Shown: piece by piece, positions 5,507 through 6,626 of the stretch | Numbering within the stretch: position 1 is the stretch's first letter | Layout of the letters: every line of letters begins with the position of its first letter | Origin: Chloroflexota bacterium | GTDB lineage: Bacteria > Chloroflexota > Dehalococcoidia > Plut-88900 | Reading direction: 5' to 3' | DNA: 6,626 bases | Assembly (NCBI GenBank): GCA_022566235.1 | Contig: JADFJI010000132.1 | Location: 1-6,626, forward strand | The notes under the pieces: generated by a model | Database searches by the model: none | What the model was told of the DNA's origin: nothing | The model's input: the letters and a program-made list of their open reading frames with translations, nothing else | Made by a program: the position numbers and the translations under genes

Positions 5507-6626
5507 GTGGCCAGGGGCGCATCCGCAAAGAGGCACGCTCAGGCGGTGTTTCAGATCGCCCTGGAGGCGGACGAGCTGGATAAATGGCAGGAGGACCTGG
5601 ACGCTTTAGCCGTCGTATTCGAAGAACCCAAGTTCAAGAGGGTGCTGGAAAGCCCCAAGGTTAGGGCGGACCAGAAGCTGGACTTGGCCCACCAGCAGCT
5701 GGCTGGATTGGGCCCTCTGGCCCTGAACCTGGCGAGCCTCTTGATCACCAAGGGTAGGGTAGGCATAGCGACGGCTTTGGCCTCGGAGTACCGGTCCATC
5801 CTGAACAGCCACCGGGGGTTGGAGACTGCCCAGGTGACAACTGCGGTCTCCCTGGACAACCAATCACGGGACAGGATAGCCCAACAGTTGTCGGAGGCGA
5901 CGGGGAAGCGGATAATCCTATCGGCCAGCGTGTCCCCGGATATCATCGGTGGTGTTGTTATAAGAATCGGGGACCAGTTGATAGACGGCAGCACCAGGAC
6001 CAAGCTGATGACCCTGAGAGAAGCCCTGGTGGACGAAAAGAAGCCGCTGCTGATGATTCCCTGTGAGGTCCAACTACTCACCACGCTACAGGAATCGGAA
6101 GCCCTCAAGACCTGGGGCGAGACCTACAAACACGAAGAGAAGATCGACGAGAAATTGCTGCTGGAGTTGTTACGCATCCATTCCAACCAGCTCTACGAAG
6201 CCGAAAAGTCGCGCGACCTGATCCATCAACGCGTCGAAGCGATCCTTCTGCCCGAAGACTTCGGCGAGCGACAGCTCCTGCGCTACCTCCGCCCCCGTCT
6301 GACTTCAGATGGTTTTATCCTGGTACAACTGGGCCTGCAATGCGCGAAGGAAATCCACAAAAACAACTTGCGCCTCAACGGTCTGCCATATCTCAGCCAC
6401 ATCCTCGAGATCTGTGAGCGGCTCGTCTACAATTTCGGCGTCTTAGATCCGGAGATGCTCTTCCTCACCTTCCTGCACGACATGTGGATGAACCCTTCTG
6501 AGGCCAAGACACAACTCCAGCACGAGGGCCAACAATGGTACAAGGACAAAGGGCCGACGTTTTTTGACTATAAGAAGGAATGGGAGGCTTTCAAGAAGGA
6601 TTTCAAAAAGGAATTTTCGAACCCTT
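5507..6626 (+). CDS. atpH: ATP synthase subunit delta continuing in frame into an HD-like tail; no stop in window
   Basis: Delta joins the b stalk to the top of F1. Residues 1-174 form a normal delta: an N-terminal helical domain with AKRHAQAVFQIALE (7-20), PKFKRVLESPKV (41-52) and LLITKGRVG (78-86), then a C-terminal domain ending in DIIGGVVIRIGDQLIDGSTR (145-164) and TKLMTLREAL. Usual delta proteins of about 175-185 residues stop here. This frame instead stays open to the last base, giving at least 373 residues. Residues from about 175 on differ in codon use: delta arginines are 7 AGG, 4 CGG and 2 AGA, while the tail has 6 CGC, 1 CGA, 1 CGT and 1 CGG. The tail resembles a RelA/SpoT-type HD domain. 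The expected next gene, atpA, is not present. The delta part is secure; whether the fusion is real, a recombination scar or a chimeric assembly is open, and I lean towards a join of foreign DNA. Confidence 0.85.
   Translation, partial: MARGASAKRHAQAVFQIALEADELDKWQEDLDALAVVFEEPKFKRVLESPKVRADQKLDLAHQQLAGLGPLALNLASLLITKGRVGIATALASEYRSILNSHRGLETAQVTTAVSLDNQSRDRIAQQLSEATGKRIILSASVSPDIIGGVVIRIGDQLIDGSTRTKLMTLREALVDEKKPLLMIPCEVQLLTTLQESEALKTWGETYKHEEKIDEKLLLELLRIHSNQLYEAEKSRDLIHQRVEAILLPEDFGERQLLRYLRPRLTSDGFILVQLGLQCAKEIHKNNLRLNGLPYLSHILEICERLVYNFGVLDPEMLFLTFLHDMWMNPSEAKTQLQHEGQQWYKDKGPTFFDYKKEWEAFKKDFKKEFSNP
6029..6626 (+). other. HD-like (RelA/SpoT hydrolase-type) segment appended to delta; probable foreign DNA
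   Basis: Counted along the delta frame, residues 266-340 match the layout of the RelA/SpoT HD domain. LVQLGLQCAKEIHKNN is followed by NGLPYLSHILEICERL, in which His298 sits where ppGpp hydrolases have their first metal-binding His. LDPEMLFLTFLHD then supplies His324-Asp325, the HD pair. The catalytic Glu-Asp that normally follows (HDxxED) is replaced by Met328-Asn329, so hydrolysis is doubtful. Residues 180-265 are helical-looking and unassigned. After the HD pair comes a Lys/Glu/Phe-rich stretch (WEAFKKDFKKEF) that runs off the window, where a second metal Asp might lie further on. If the segment is a separate gene cut by a join, ATG 6053 has no good ribosome site, and its true start is missing. 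Recognition is by motif and is moderate. Confidence 0.5.

Noticed and set aside
6051..6055. TGATG as a stop-start overlap ending delta and starting the tail gene
   Set aside because: The TGA is not in the delta frame, whereas the ATG is, so it does not end delta unless a frameshift is assumed.
5551..6108. Minus-strand open frame of 185 codons opposite atpH, spanning the codon-use break
   Set aside because: Plus-strand delta motifs are clear, and the minus frame is Ser-rich without motifs. Its crossing of the break is not evidence of continuity.

Overview
The window looks like chromosomal DNA of a bacterium, most plausibly a member of the Chloroflexota (Dehalococcoidia or SAR202-like). The evidence is a GC-rich sequence with heavy AGG/CGG arginine use, an atpZ-atpB-atpE-atpF-atpH gene order, the wording of the ATP synthase subunit a membrane segments, and a typical DUF151 protein. 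The phylum call is an inference from sequence style, not from a marker-gene comparison.

Layout, all genes on the plus strand. 1-804 is the 3' part of a predicted HEXXH zinc metallopeptidase. 943-2121 is a complete class III (CaiB/BaiF) CoA-transferase with its catalytic Asp. 2241-2798 is a DUF151 'bifunctional nuclease' family protein with a good sigma70-type promoter just upstream; it is closed by a strong intrinsic terminator at 2861-2895. 2896-3021 is non-coding and holds a dispersed-repeat-like element. A strong extended -10 promoter (3022-3051) then drives the F-type ATP synthase Fo/stalk genes: atpZ (3076), atpB (3309), atpE (4689), atpF (4997) and atpH (5507). These genes are tightly packed. 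atpB overlaps atpZ by one base, and a short leader ORF overlaps the atpE start.

The ATP synthase genes work together as the membrane rotor/stator part of the enzyme: subunit a (proton half-channels), the c-ring, the b stalk, and delta joining the stalk to F1. The c subunit lacks the usual Na+ ligands, so proton coupling is predicted. Subunit a carries an unusual acidic insertion of about 130 residues on the predicted extracytoplasmic side.

The most striking feature is at the right end. The delta-subunit frame does not stop where delta normally ends (about 6028). It stays open to the end of the window and adds about 200 residues, including a segment resembling the HD (ppGpp hydrolase-type) domain of RelA/SpoT proteins. 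Arginine and glutamine codon choice changes sharply at the same place, and the expected atpA is absent. This is either a novel delta-HD fusion, a recombination or transfer junction, or, most simply, a chimeric assembly join. The sequence alone cannot decide, but the codon switch favours a join of two DNAs of different origin.
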